From: Pseudopyrenochaeta lycopersici
Lineage: Eukaryota; Ascomycota; Dothideomycetes; Pleosporales; Pseudopyrenochaetaceae
Assembly: GCA_003313425.1 (NCBI GenBank)
Contig: NHZP01000033.1
Coordinates: forward strand, 186,001 to 250,000
DNA length: 64,000 nt
Direction of reading: 5' to 3'
Made by a program: the position numbers and the translations under genes. Positions 23,070 through 36,500 of the stretch are shown one piece after another. Position 1 is the stretch's first letter. Each line of letters starts with the position of its first letter. The notes beneath the pieces are model-generated. The model was not told where the DNA came from. It made no database searches and worked only from the letters and a program-made list of their open reading frames with translations.

Positions 23070-23655
23070 AAACAAAAGCCAGACTTCCTCAGCAGCCTTT
23101 CCGCAAATGCGCAGGCAGATATCTTGAGAACTGCAGAGCTTGCAGTGGAAGAACCAGGAGTCTCGAGAAGCCGAATACAATCCTCGAGTGTCCAGCTGAG
23201 AGCGACTCCGACGACGAAGATTCAAGAGCTGGAGTAGTCATTCAGGACCTTTTAGGCCATCGATACTTTGCAAATCTCTTTGCGACAAGGTTTCCTGCAA
23301 CCGATCTGCAACTCGCTCAAATTTTTGGTCTGTCAAACTGGTCTCGTTATAAGGATATTCAACAGCAGCGGGAGAGTGCTCGAACCGAGACACTTGCCAT
23401 CGTAAAAGCGAAGCTAGAGTACCATGATTCTGGTATTGGTAGCGCACTTTCTATTGCTATTTTTTATCTCCGTAGCACACTACCGGTGTATGCAACGACC
23501 GTCATGTCGAATAGAGCAGAGGTAGTAACAAACGGTTACCTCCCCTTCCAAAGGTAGCTCGAGACGGCGATCCGTTTACATGCGAGATCTGCAACCGAGT
23601 GATTACTATGCGGCGCACGAATGATTGGAGGCGGCGAGTCGAGCAGAGTTGAATC
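23070..23655 (+). pseudogene. Relic of a fungal C2H2-type regulatory protein
   Basis: Three plus-strand pieces in different frames follow one another. 23070-23220 reads PDFLSSLSANAQADIL. 23204-23569 is open for about 120 codons with ESDSDDEDSRAG, DLLGHRYFANLFATRFP, a conserved-looking YHDSGIGSA motif and ends ATTVMSNRAEV before TAG. 23580-23655 reads DPFTCEICNRVITMRRTNDW, the first half of a zinc-finger-like CEICNR motif. The break between the last two pieces fits one lost C in the cccc run near 23550. SGIG followed by FTCEICNR and a W-x-R-H segment is typical of a large fungal family with C2H2-like fingers near the C-terminus. Ends and the rest of the finger array are missing, so it is dead. 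Confidence 0.6.
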
Positions 23656-23860
23656 AGCTAAGACGCCATTAGTAAAATTGACGAGGCTCAGTATCCCGAC
23701 AGGTGTTTATAGATAGCAGAGATACTCAGAGTCCAAGCTAGGATCATGGACCTGTGACAAGGCCTGAGGGCCAGTTCAGTGGATGCGGAAAACATGCCCT
23801 AGTCTGGAAATAAGAAACTGGTCATGTTTAGTAGAAGGGACAACAATCTCGGTTCCAGAT

Positions 23861-24082
23861 AACGTGTTCCACCACCACGCGCACGTGGTCACGGTGACGT
23901 CCCTACAGCTCGCACGCGTTCTGCAAAATCTATACCCTCTCTATCTTAATATATAATAGTGCTATATTTCTAAATTTTATATATATATTATAAATATATA
24001 TAGTTACTATAGTTTAATAAAAAGAACTAGTTATTTTAAGCTTTTATTTTTAAAGTTATCTAACTTTTATTATTTAGCTTAA
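23861..24082 (+). repeat. Outer part of the left terminal inverted repeat
   Basis: 222 bp matching, in inverse, 52231 down to about 52010 with only a handful of differences, ending at the cttaa (24078-24082) where element A inserted. The arm resumes at 50980 and runs to about 51112. Confidence 0.88.
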
Positions 24083-24477
24083 TGTTAAAGATCTAATTAA
24101 GTAGTTACAATATAAAGCAACTAGTGTTAATTAGTAGGTATTTTTAGAGTATTCTGTAGATGTGCAGGCTAGGTTAAAAGTAGAAGTATAGAATAGTAGT
24201 ATACTTATAGATTATCTTAAGTTAATTATAATATACTATAGGGCTATATTATATAAGTCTATATATATAATTATCTTATAGGATTCCTATAAGGCCCCCT
24301 CTAAGATTTCTAGGTTTATCTCTATCCTATAAGATATAGTCTATCTTAGCGTAAGTTTTCTAGGATTACATAATCCTAGCGTTATTAGTTAGTTTAGAGG
24401 CTTAGTCTCTACGCTAGTTATCTGTGCCTCCTCCCTTATCCTTATAACCGCTGCCTTCCTACTTCCTGTTCGTAATA
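24083..24477 (-). repeat. LTR of element A (3' LTR)
   Basis: 395 bp; heavily C-to-T/G-to-A changed relative to its partner (for example gctagttatctgtgcc against gctggtcgtccgtgcc). Confidence 0.9.
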
Positions 24478-26375
24478 CTATCCTCCCCTTTAGTCTTTAT
24501 ATCCTTATAACTAACCTATAGCTTCTTATAGTACTACCTATTATTATTCTATTAGAGATTATATAAACGCTATTAGTTAGGTTACTATAGTCTCTTACAA
24601 ATATTATTTAAAAAAGAAGTTAAAGTGTAAGATATTATTATTAAAAGAAAAGTATAGAAATTATTATTAAAATAGAGTGTTATTATATAAGCTAGTAGAT
24701 ATACTAGTTCTAGACTTTTCTTATCTAAATAAGGAATTAGCTTAGTTAGACGCGCAGGAAGCTAAGGCTAACAACGCAGAAGAGAAGGCGCTAAATACTC
24801 TTCTTACTGCTCGCGTAAAAAAGAATTAGCTTTATAAATAGTAGAAGTTATTACAGCGTTATAAGTAATAATAGGTAGATAATTCTAGTTATATTATAGA
24901 AGAGATTAAAGTGTTAGAGGTAATTAAGGATATTAACTATAAGGTTAACGTTCTTAAATAAAGGCTAATACCTAGTACTTCTGCCTTAAACTAGAGCGTC
25001 TTTACTCTATCCTAGCTTAAAGGTAATCCTCTTCTTCTAAGAATTATATTATTAGATTAGGTTAGTTATAGTTCTAATACCTAAGTTCTTTCTATTCCCT
25101 ATTATAGTTATATTCGCTAATTTATTCTTTATAGTTCCCTAAGTTTAATTTTAGTTCCTAAGTATTTTTAGAGTTAGAGTATCCTTTCTATTTAACTAGA
25201 TACTTATTCTCTTTATACTTATTTTCTATAATCTTAAAATATTATATATTAAGAATCTTCTTAACTTTATACTCTGTTTCCTCTTTAGTCTTATACTTAA
25301 AGGTTTTCTATAGTAGCGTTACTAAGTGTGTAAGTTCTAATAGCTTAATATAGAACTTTAAGTAGATTTTTACGTCTTTAGGTAGTTCTAATATATACGT
25401 AACTAGTCTGTTACGTTATTTAATTAAAAATAGTCTAACTTTAACGTAGTCTAATCCCTTATTAGGTTATTTTATGCGTAGGTTTTTTATAAGTAAATAT
25501 ACTTTATCCCCTTTTTTTAGCTAAGGCGCTGTTTTTCTTTTCTTATTAATATATAAAATTTATTATCTTTATCTTTTCTTAAGTCTTTCTTATAATTATT
25601 TTAGCGTTACCTGTAGTTCTCTTACTATCCTAACTATAGCTTCTACTTTAATACTTAGAAAGTTTCTTTTAAATAGGTTTAGGTGTTTCCTGTAGTAGGC
25701 GTAAAACAGTGTTTTACCTATTACTTTAGATTTACTATTATTAAACGCGATTTAGGCTATAGGTAATAGTAATACCTAGTTATTCTGTTATTTATTATAA
25801 TATGCCCGTAGGTATTATTTTAAAGTTCTATTTATTTGCTCTGTTTATCTGTTAGTTTCTAGATAGTATGCTGTAGATAGTTTCCTTTAGGTGCCTATCT
25901 TAGCTACAAAGGTTAACTAGAAATTAGATGTAAATAACTTATCTCTATTACTAATAATAGTTTTTAGTATACTATAGTATTAGAATATTTAGTCTTTTAT
26001 TATTTCTGTAAGTTATAGTACTATAAAATTCTTTCTAAATAGTATAAACTCCGCGTATTTAATATATCTGTATACTACGTTACATATCGCATTATACTTA
26101 TATCTAGTTACTTTATCTGCAGACTTAGGTAAGTCTGTAATAAAGTCTATTACTATGTCTTCCTATAGCTTTATAGGTATCTTAATTACCTGCGACTCGC
26201 TATAGGGTATATAAGTAGCATGTTTATTTTATTAGCAGGGCATATATTTTTTAATATATATCTCTACTTTCTATCTTAGATTCTTAATATAGTAGTTTTG
26301 TTAGATAAGTTCTATAGTTTTTATAACTCCTAGGTGTCTATATATTAGGTCGTCGTAGTACTATTAGATAATAAT
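24478..26375 (-). pseudogene. Element A integrase region (RIP relic)
   Basis: On the minus strand near 26090-26250 the retroviral-type integrase core start is readable: a zinc-domain remnant (CPANKINMLL) followed by DIVIDFITDLPKS, where the first D is the catalytic Asp. The remainder to 24478 is the C-terminal part of pol. Frequent TAA/TAG codons replace Gln and Trp codons, so it cannot be translated. Confidence 0.75.
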
Positions 26376-26380
26376 CCTAT

Positions 26381-26630
26381 TGTAATAGGCTGCGCCCTTT
26401 AAGCAGGAGAGGCTTCGCTACTATCGCACGGGGAAAGAACTCCTTAATCTCCTCTGCCCCCTTTTCTTATTAGCTCGTACAAGTTAGCAGCTAGAGGAGC
26501 ACGTTCCTCTTCGCTCGTACGAACATATATATATATCCTCTAAGGATACCTGTAACCTCTTCTCTATCTTTCTCCTTCTGTAGTATAGGATAAATGCACA
26601 CTCGTTAGTCAGGCCTCTTCGCCCATAACA
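26381..26630 (+). repeat. 5' LTR of element B
   Basis: 250 bp, little RIP. Nearly identical to the solo LTR at 51692-51941. Confidence 0.92.
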
Positions 26631-26662
26631 TAAGGAGAAAGATCAACAACCTAAAAAAATAA

Positions 26663-29600
26663 TGGACGGACACCAAGGGCCCTTAAACCAACAAGCGTAC
26701 GAGCTACAACAAGAGCACCAGATGCAGATAACAGGAGCCTTAGGACAGCAGTAACACCAGCTGCACCAGCACGCACCTTAGCAACACCAGTTGCATCAGC
26801 ACGACCCCTGACAACTACGCAATAACCAACCCTCAGCAGAAGATCTATTAGTAACAGTTAACTCCTTACGAGACAGCCTTAATAAGTTAGCTAGTTAACA
26901 GCAGAGCCAGCTATACAAGTTATTACAGAACTAAGTTTAGGAGCTAAAGAACTTAGTCGCTAAATTAAGTAGTGCACAGACAGCACGCATAGTCTCTACC
27001 CCCTTTTTAACAGAATAGCAAGACTCTCCTATATAAGAGACTAGGAAACTAAGACTACTAAATATAGAAGTCTTTAAGAAAGGCTTATATAAGTAATATC
27101 TTTAATAGAAAATAAAAGTCTAAGTAAAGCTATACAGAGACTATATAGCCTACCTGGACGATAATAGTAGAGTAAATTACGTTATTACTTGTATAATAGG
27201 CTAAGCGTTTAACGCCCTTAGCCTATATGTAACAAACCTTATAAATAAGCTAGTAACGCTATCCCTCCTTAAGCTATAGTCTTACCTTAATAACTTCTTT
27301 AAGGACTCTATAGTAAGAGAGAAAGCCCTTAAATACCTCTATATAACTAAGTAAGGAAGAATAGAATTTAACTCTTATATCTAAGCGTTTAACTTTAAGC
27401 TCTTTAAAGCTAGGTTAGATAACGTAAGCTATATTTAGAAAATTAACTATCTTAAGAGTAGCTTAAATAGTAAGCTATTAAGGACTTAAGTAGGTTATTA
27501 ACTACTATTTAGAGAAACGTATAAAGAGTTTATATAACAGACTAGAGTAACCTAGGAAAATTTAAGAGCTGTAGAGAGAATTACTATAAGTAAGAGCTAT
27601 ATAGGTAAAGCGTATAACACGCAGAGCTAACTAATAACCTAAAGAGATAATAATAAGATAGACTAAATAACTTCTGTAGGAGCTTACTAGCTCTATACAA
27701 AACTTAGAAATGAATTCTAAGGAACACGTAAATAGGTTTAAGAAAGAAAAGAGAATAGCGCCTATTTAAGGTGTAGTCTGTATAACTACTAAGTAGCCTA
27801 GTATATAATAAAGTTATTAAATAGCTAAGAAGGCTATTATATAAGACAGGTTAATAAACCTATAAAACTTATAAAGATTATATCTGTAACTACTAAATAA
27901 GTAACAGAATCCCTATCCTCCTTAGATAAGAGAAAAGAGTAGCTCTAGCATAAAGTTATGTGCTAGAGCCTATATAAGTCTAAAACCCTATATAAATAAT
28001 AAGGTTACTTTTACTATAGCTAGTAACTATAAAACCTATATCTATAAATATTATTATTAATTCTGTATAACTAGCTACTACTATAATTAATAATAGTTAC
28101 TGCACCTACTATTTATTAAGTAAGAAACTTGTAAGGGACTTAAGCTTACTACGTATTAAGATCCTCCTTATTAAGATTAAAGGGGTAAATAAATAAAAGA
28201 GTATAGTATTATACGTTACTAAATTTTTATTAGATATAGGAGGAATACAGTAGCACGTAGCTACGTACGTTACCTTAACTACTTACTAATATAACATAAT
28301 CCTTAGGAAGACTTAGTTAGAGAGTATTAAAGGCGTTATTAACGTAGAGAAGAAACTTCTGTACTTAAAAGTATATAAGGTTACTATACGCAGTACAGAA
28401 TATGTTACCCTAGACTTTAGCTATACTCTAGTATTAGCTATAGCTTTCTAATACTACGTATAATACTATAGATAAAGCTATAGTAAGACTTAAATCTTTA
28501 CTATAAGCTTAAAGGATATTAAGAAAGTACTACGCCTAAAGGTCTAGAAAATACTATAAGAAATATATAACACCCTACTAGCTTACGTATAACCTTATTT
28601 AAAGATATTCCTACCTAAAGAAGAAAATAAGCTACTCCTATAGTAAGGCCTATAATAAGACTACGTAATAGAGTTAGAAGAGAAGGATAGACAGAAGCTA
28701 GAGATACTGTATAGACCTCTCTACGTAATATTAAGAGATAAACTCTTAGTACTAAGGAAGACGCTATTAGACCTCCTAGATAAAGAGTTTATCTGTGCGA
28801 GCAGCTTACTAGCAGCCTTACCTATACTATTTGTACGTAAGCTAGGAGGAGGACTATAATTCTATATAGACTACAGAGCTCTTAACGCCCTAACTAAGAA
28901 GGACTGTTACCTACTACCTCTTATACGTAAGACGTTAAACTAAATTAGATAAGCTATATAGTATACTAAGCTAGACGTTACTATAGTATTCTATAAGATA
29001 AGGATAAGTAAAGGATTAGAATAGATAACTGTGTTTTAAATATAATTTAGATCGTATAAGTAGCTAGTAACGCCCTTTAGCTTAGTAAATATACTAAGTA
29101 CCTTCTAGAGGTATATTAACTAGGCCTTATAAGACTTCTTAGATAACTTTACCTCTGCATACCTAGATAATATCCTTATCTTTACTAAAGGATTCCTCTC
29201 TTAGTACTACGCCTACATATAAAAAGTATTAGATTACTTATAAGAAGCAGAACTATACTTAGAACTAAGTAAATATAAGTTTAATATTTAGCGTATAAAG
29301 TACCTTAGCTTTATCTTAGAAGTATAGAAGAGTATATCTATAAACTCTAAGAAAGTTTAAGCTATTTAAGAATAGGAGGCCCTAATAATAGTTAAAGGCG
29401 TATAAAGATTCTTAGAGTTTACTAACTTTTATAGACGCTTTATCTTAAACTTCTTCTAACTAGTAGAGTCTCTTATATAGCTAATAAGAAAAGAAAAGAA
29501 ATTCTTATAGGATATAGAATAAGAGTAGAGTTTCTAAGCTTTTAAGGATATATTCTTAGTAGATAAAGTCCTTACTACTTTCTTACCTAAATAATAGATA

Positions 29601-30244
29601 ATAGTAGAATATAACTCTTTAGGCTTTACTATAGGTAGAGTACTATTATAAGAAGATAAGTAAGGAACCCTTTATATAGTAGCTTACTTCTTAAGGAAAT
29701 TTCTAGTATATAAGAGTAACTACCTAATTTATAATAAGGAGTTACTAGTAGTTATTACATGCCTAAATAAATAAGACGCAGAACTCTATAGCGTATAAGA
29801 ATTTAAAGTAATTACTAACTATAAGAACCTAGAGTACTTTATAAAGAAGTAAAAAATAATAGAATAACACGTATAATAGTTAGTCTACCTATTATAGTTT
29901 AATAATATAAAGCTATAGTACTGTCTAGGTAAAGAGAATACCTAAGCGGACGCACTATCTAGAAGAGACTAGGACCTACTACAAGGAACGGACAACAGCC
30001 GCCTAGTAAGCAGAGAGTTTATTATATTAGTACTAGCCTAACAGTAAGATCTAACAGTTATAGGAGTTGTATAAACCCCTACGTTAACCCTTAATAGCTT
30101 AATTATAGCTAAGTCCCTACTAAAAGCTCTAATCCTTAAGGACTTAATTACTAAACACTAGGACTAAGCTATATAAGATAACTTAACCTATTAGGAAGTC
30201 TACAACGCTATAAAGCTAGGTGCTAGGTTACTACCTAGTATAAC
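26663..30244 (+). pseudogene. Element B gag, protease, RT and RNase H (RIP relic)
   Basis: Gag opens at an ATG at 26663 (MDGHQGPLNQQAYELQQEHQ) and meets its first TAA after about 30 codons at a Gln position. In-frame TAA/TAG codons then recur throughout while TGA is rare. LLDIGG, the protease active-site remnant (D-I-G for D-S/T-G), lies near 28230. RT follows with YIDYRALNALTKKD near 28870 and AYLDNILIFTK near 29160 (YVDD box changed to YLDN). RNase H follows with VITNYKNLEYF and LSRR. It is cut at 30244 by element C. Confidence 0.85.
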
Positions 30245-30546
30245 TGTAAGGCAGTTAACACGCACAGTTGGGACGGTCTTAGTTGAAGAAACTCAATTTA
30301 AAAGGAAATGGACAAAATAGCAGATACCTCTCACCTTCGGGGGAGAGGTGCTGCCTATATACATGAGCTAGAGCAGGCTAGTCCCGATCCAGTTACCTAG
30401 CTTAGTGAAAGGTAAGAGGTAACAGTTACCTTTCACCTGCGTCTAGTAACTTAGCAGGATCGTTACCTTTCACCTGCGTCTAGTAACTTGGAAGGATTAA
30501 ACCCTTTCACCTGCGTCTAGTAACCTGAAAGGATTAAACCCTAATA
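30245..30546 (-). repeat. LTR of element C with 37-bp internal tandem repeat
   Basis: 302 bp. The word cacctgcgtctagtaac occurs three times at exact 37-bp spacing (30434, 30471, 30508), each followed by ttagcaggatcg, ttggaaggatta or ctgaaaggatta. The same array is in the split right LTR. Confidence 0.88.
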
Positions 30547-33500
30547 TAACCCCCCCCTTTAAAATAGTAAGGGCCTCTAAACTAAGAGACAAAAATTTAA
30601 GATAAAATATAAGAAAACTATTTACTACTAAGTCTCTCTAACTTAGTAAATCTAGTAATAGGCTTTATATAGCGCTGCGTATATCTAAACAGTTTCCTAT
30701 ACAAAATTGCTAAGCTCTAAGGTGTTTTCTAACACTTCTACCTTACAACGCGAAAACAGAACCTAAAGGCCTTTATATAATATATATAAGAGTAACCTTT
30801 ATAATTTTTATTTAGTTGCAAGGTCCCTAGACGTAGCGCGCAAAGTAAGGCGCACTGCGCAGAGTAAGAGCGAAGGCGAGTAATCTTAAGGCTATAGATG
30901 CGCGAATTAAGGCTAGAGGCGCGCAAATTAAGGTAAATTAAGGCGCGCTAACTTAAGTAAAACTGTTTAGATACCTTCGTCGCCGCTAAGATACTCTTCT
31001 ACAGCTAGCCTATCCTTATTAAGTAGTAACTAATTTAGAGGTATATAATAAGTAGGTAGCTTAGGCTTATTAGGCTGTCGCTAATAAAACAGATAAGCGT
31101 TGTAGTTATTAGGGTACTTAGTTGCTAGGTGCTAGGTAGGTTTCAGGTATCTAGTCTATTTAATCAGGTACTGCCACTCGCGCTTTTAGCAGCCTTTAAC
31201 GCTAGTTTACTAGTAATTAAGAAAATTATTAATAAGCTACTTATCTTAAACCTTACTATTAGGATTAATTACCTTAATAGCTACTAGCTAAGCTAGCGCT
31301 TAATCTAGAAGCCCTTTTAAGGGCGCAGGCTAAAAAAGCTTAGGGTAAAACATAGGAAAAACTCTACTGCCTAACATATCTAGTAGAAGGTCTAATTAAT
31401 ACGCCTAGCTATTATATATAACTCTTATAATACTATAAAGCCCTACCTACTTAAAGTCTAGCTTCTTTAATTCCTGTTTAGTAGACTAATTAATTATATT
31501 AACTATAACTTAGTCTCTAATAGCGTACTTTAGCACTAATTAGTGAGAGGTATTAGCGTAGTAAGCTTATTCTTGTTAAGCTTATAGTATTTATTCTTAT
31601 AAATAAGCGACTAGGTCTACGTAGGTATTTATAAGCTTATCTACCTAGATTTTATTACTAGCTGCAGCGCTACTAAGCTTTTTATTATAGTTTTCCCCTA
31701 GGTGTATACTACTGCGAGGGTAATATCTAAGATTTGTAAAGAATAGCGTTATGCCTATAGAGGCGTTAACTGTATTATTAGCCTAAAACTTAGCAACGTA
31801 AAGCTAGGCAGCCTAGTTAGTTTATGCGTAGTTAATATACTAATAAAGATAAATTTCTAAGGCTTAATTTACCTACTTAGTCTGCCTATCTATTTTAGGG
31901 TAATAGGCTGTTAATAAGCGCTGTTAGATACACAGTCGCTTACAGACCCGCCTCTAAAACTAACTAACAAAATTTAAACCGCGGTTAAAGATAATACTAA
32001 AGGGAATACTATATAATTTAAAGACCTCTATAAAGTACCTAGTAGCTTTAGCTATAGTATAGCTATACGTAGGGAAAAAGTGCTGTCTTTTTATAAGGCA
32101 GTCTATAATAACAAGAATATTCTTAAAAGTACAGCTATCTAGCTAAGAGGCAGGTAAATCTTAAATAAAATTAACTAAAATTTCTGTCTAGCATCTATAA
32201 GGTACTAGCAGTAGCCGCAAGTAACTATACTTACTATCCTAAGGGCTTTTTATTTAGTAATAAGTAGCGCACGCGTCGCAATACTATTTAATTAACAGGT
32301 GCATCTTTAGCTAGTAATACTATAAGTATATAAGGAAGAACGTGTTATAAGGGCCCTTATAACTAGTAATTTAATAGTTGTAATATAACTCTATAATACG
32401 TTAGCGTAACTATAGGTTAGGAGGCACGTAAAGCCTAGTCTTGTCTATCTATAGGCGTTAGGAAGCTCCTTTACCTATACTTAACAGGTCTGCAGTAGAG
32501 AAATAGTAGCTATTCTTATAAAACTATAATAGTAATTTAGCAGTTTCTATATTAATAGCTTTAAAGGCCTTTTTAGCTATAGCGTTATTAGCGTACACAG
32601 CGTCTAAGATTTCTTCTATTAACTAATAGTCGTCCTTATAATAGGGTAGCGAAGGATCTATTATACTATTAATAGGTATAAGATTATTATTATTATTATT
32701 AAATTCTATAGAAAAGTCTGTTTTATAAGCGCAGGTAAAGCAAAATTGCACTACTTTAGCTTATTCCTAGGATATTTAGTCTAGAGACTTAGGTTAACTA
32801 AGGGCTAAGGCGCGTAAGGCTGTTACAACTACTAGTTACATGCCTAAGGAGAGTACTTAGAGTCTAAGAATAGCAGCCCGTGTACTATAATAAGGGTCTT
32901 CTACGTTTATTAGAGTATCTTAAGGTTAATAGCTTAAAGCGTCTGCTTTACTATTAGTTTCCCTAGAGGCATAGATAATCTTAAAGTTAAACTAGCTAAG
33001 AAATAAAGACTACTATACTTACTATTAGCTAAGTTTTTTAGTTATTATAAACTATTCTAGGTTCTTATAGTCTATTATTACCTATATTAATTAAGAAGAG
33101 CCTATAAGTTTAGGCTCCTATTCTTTAAATACCTATATAATTACTATAAGTTTAAGATTATAGATATTATAGTTATATTCTACTAGGGAGTGTTTCTTTA
33201 AAAAGAAAGTAATAGGTTATAGGACGTCCTTATTATTATATTACTTTATAACCCTGCCTAATACTTATCCTAACGTATTAGTAAAGATATAGATTTACTT
33301 AGCAGGATTAAAATACTTTAACACTACGCCTACATAAAATACTGCTTTAAGAGCCTTAAAAGCTTTTACTTCCTCCTCCCCTTATATAATTAGCTTATAA
33401 TAAACTTTCTTATAGGTAGGTTTATTAGGATTACTACTTTTCTTTTCTATAATAGTAGCTTTAATAAGGCGTGTAAGTAGTAACGCTATCTTTAAGTAGC

Positions 33501-36500
33501 CTTTAATAAAGCGCTAGGAGAAGCTAGTGTACCTAAGGAAAGTAAGTATATCTTAGGTAGTCTTTAGTATTTCCTATTACTATACAGCCTTAATCTTCTT
33601 AGGGTTAATTTTAATACCTTTATTTATAATTATTATACCTAGGAACTTAATATAGTCTATATAAAATTCTAATTTACGCAGGTCTATATAGAACCCTTTT
33701 TCTTTAAGGCGCGTAAGCACCTTTTTTACATACTCTATATAGGCTTCTACTAATTCTAAGAAAACTAAGATATTATCTAAATAGGCAGTATAAAACTTAT
33801 TAAAGTACTTAAAAAGAGCGCTATTAATTACTCTTTAAAACGTAGCTAGAGTATTACAGAGGCCTATAGGTATTACGCGGTATTAATAAGTGCCCTAACG
33901 CGTAGAGAAGGTAGTAAGCTACTCTAAACTAGGCTTTATACAAATTTAATAAAAGGCGTATATAATATTAAATTTAGAAAAGATAACAGCTTTATTAAGC
34001 TTAGCTAAAGTCTTATAGAAGAAAGGAATTAGGTATTAATCTTTAACAGAGGCTTTGTTAAGGTCTTAATAATCTACGCAGACTTAGATACTACTACTAG
34101 GTTTAGTAATAATAAGTAAGTTATTTTATGCAGTAGAGGGTCCCTAGAAGATAAAATCCTAGGCCTCTATCTCCTAAATATATTACTTAATAGCTTTAAA
34201 CTATTTACTAGAAAATAGTCTTACTTAATAATTAGGCACCTTAGCTCCTAGCTTAAGCTTAATCTTATAGTTATATTCTAAGTAATCTAAGAGCTTAGCT
34301 GCGGCTGCTTTATTAAACACAGGAATAATTAAAGTATATTCCTTAAGTAGGTGTAGAGGTAGAATATCTTTTAATAAAACTTCCTTAGGAGGGTTAAAGA
34401 ACTTATTATAGTCCTTTTATACTACTACGTAATAGATTTTCTATAACACTCCTAGTAGTAAGCAACGAACTATTATAAATAGAGGGTAGTTTTTTTATTT
34501 AGTAAACGCCTAAATAGCTCTTAGCAAGACAACCTTAATACCTACTGCAGGTTTAGTTTACTAGTATAGTACTTAGTGTTTATTATCTAGCTTTACTAAG
34601 GCTGCAGTATCTAACTTTACCTATTATTAGCTAGTCTTACCTTTATTCCTGCTATCTGTAGAGGAACTAGGCTGTGTAAAGGTGTTAGGCGTAGCTCGCT
34701 CGCAGACAACTTGTAGTATATATAAGTGTTACTAGCATTCTATTTAGTAGTATACGTCAGAGAATTTAATTATACCCTAATAGTAGTTAAAGCGTAGTGC
34801 GTGTAGTTTCCTCTAGCAGAATCCTAATACTAGGTTAAAGGCCTTATACTAGTTAAGAATATAGGCAGAAGTATACTTAAAGTAGGAATTAATTTTTATA
34901 TAGAATTTAACCCTATAAGTAATAGATTCTAAAGTAACGCTTTTATATCCTTTACATATAATAGGCGTAATAAGAGGAATTAGTTAGAACCCCTAGGTAA
35001 GCTAGAGGAACTGCTGTAAGATAAAGTTTGTATCTACCCTATTATCTACTAATATCTAGGCGACGTAGGGAGCGTTTTCTTATTATCTAATTATACTTGT
35101 AAAAGTAAACTAGTCTAGGCTGTCTAGACATAGCTTATCTTTCTAGACAGCCTGCGTGCGTTACAGGAGTGCCTGCGCTACAGGCTTATATATACCGCCC
35201 TAGTAAGTAGCAGCTAGCGCAGTTTCCTAAGACTAATTATTAACTCTAGATAAAGGACTTTTATCTAAGGTTACTCTTCCCCTAAATAAATAATAACCTT
35301 AGCTTTATTACTATTACTGTTAGAGGCTTCTTTATAGTTAGAGTTACTAGTCTCTAGGCTTACGTACACGTAATAATTAGTAGCTAGGTTACCGCGCAGA
35401 TTTCCTTAATACTAGTTACAGCTAGAGTCTGCGTTGTAAGGCTTAGGACTGTCAGCTAGCTTATAGTCACCTATTCTATTATCTTTAAATAACAGACGTA
35501 GGCCTAGAGCAGGCTTACTAGCTTTCTTAATAGGCTTATCTGCTACTATCCTTAGAACAAATTTATAAGGCAGTGCCAGGCTTAGTCTAGCTGGCGCGTT
35601 ACGCCCCTTTGTTTAATTGGCGAGATACTAAGGCAATTACTAGAGGTCGTAGCTCTAACATACATTATTAATTGTATTACAAAGAGATTAGAAGTTAGCA
35701 GTAGTATGGACAGCAGGCACGCTGCTAAGGCTCTGTTAGAGATAGCCTGGAAGCTTAGCCTGAAGCTTATACGCTCAAGTTATAGTAATCTATCTAAGCT
35801 AAGTAGTAATAGCGTTAAACTCTATCTAGAACAGAGCCTATACTTTAACTATAGTAGGGTATTCTAGTAAGCTACGTTCTAGGAAGACTAAAGCATTATA
35901 TTACTATTCTGCTGTAACGTAGTAGTTATAGTCGCTAAAGATAGAGTTAAGGATATAAAAACACTTAAAGTTATCCTTATATTAATATAAAAACCTATTA
36001 GGCTCTTACAGTAAAGTTTAAGCAGAACTACTAGTAGCTTAAAAGATAAATTATGCTTATATATTATTATGTTACTAGTCTAACCTATTATTTTTAAAAT
36101 AGTTAAGCATCTTCGTAATCTACCTATAAAGATTAGGACCCCTAGAGTACACTAGAGGCACCTAAATTTACTTATTCTTTATAGATAAGAACTAATATAA
36201 CCCCTTAATCTTATAGTAGAGCTTAGTTAGATAAGAGCTTAGTATTACTATATCGCCTAGGGATGTTTAGTATTTACAAGTAAGAGGAAGGTTAGTTAAG
36301 AGCAGAACACGCTAAGAGGAACTAAACTTATTAAGAATACCGCCCGCTGCGTTACCTTATAGGAGGATTTGTATAGGCGTACTTATTCCTCCTAGCAGAA
36401 GCTTATTTATAGCTTCTAGGGCTAGCTGCAATAAGGTAAGTCTAGTAAGGCCTAAAACCTTAGGAGAGCTAGATAACAGACAGTCGCGCAACGCAGAGTT

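Noticed and set aside
22971..23447. Two minus-strand ORFs of 84 and 69 codons
   Set aside because: They are antisense to the C2H2-protein relic, whose plus-strand motifs are recognisable.
30427..30546. Regularly spaced repeats resembling a CRISPR array
   Set aside because: Fungal LTR context, near-identical spacers and presence in both LTRs show an LTR-internal tandem repeat.
30738..30926. Small ORF inside element C
   Set aside because: Lies in RIP-mutated retrotransposon sequence; chance open frame.
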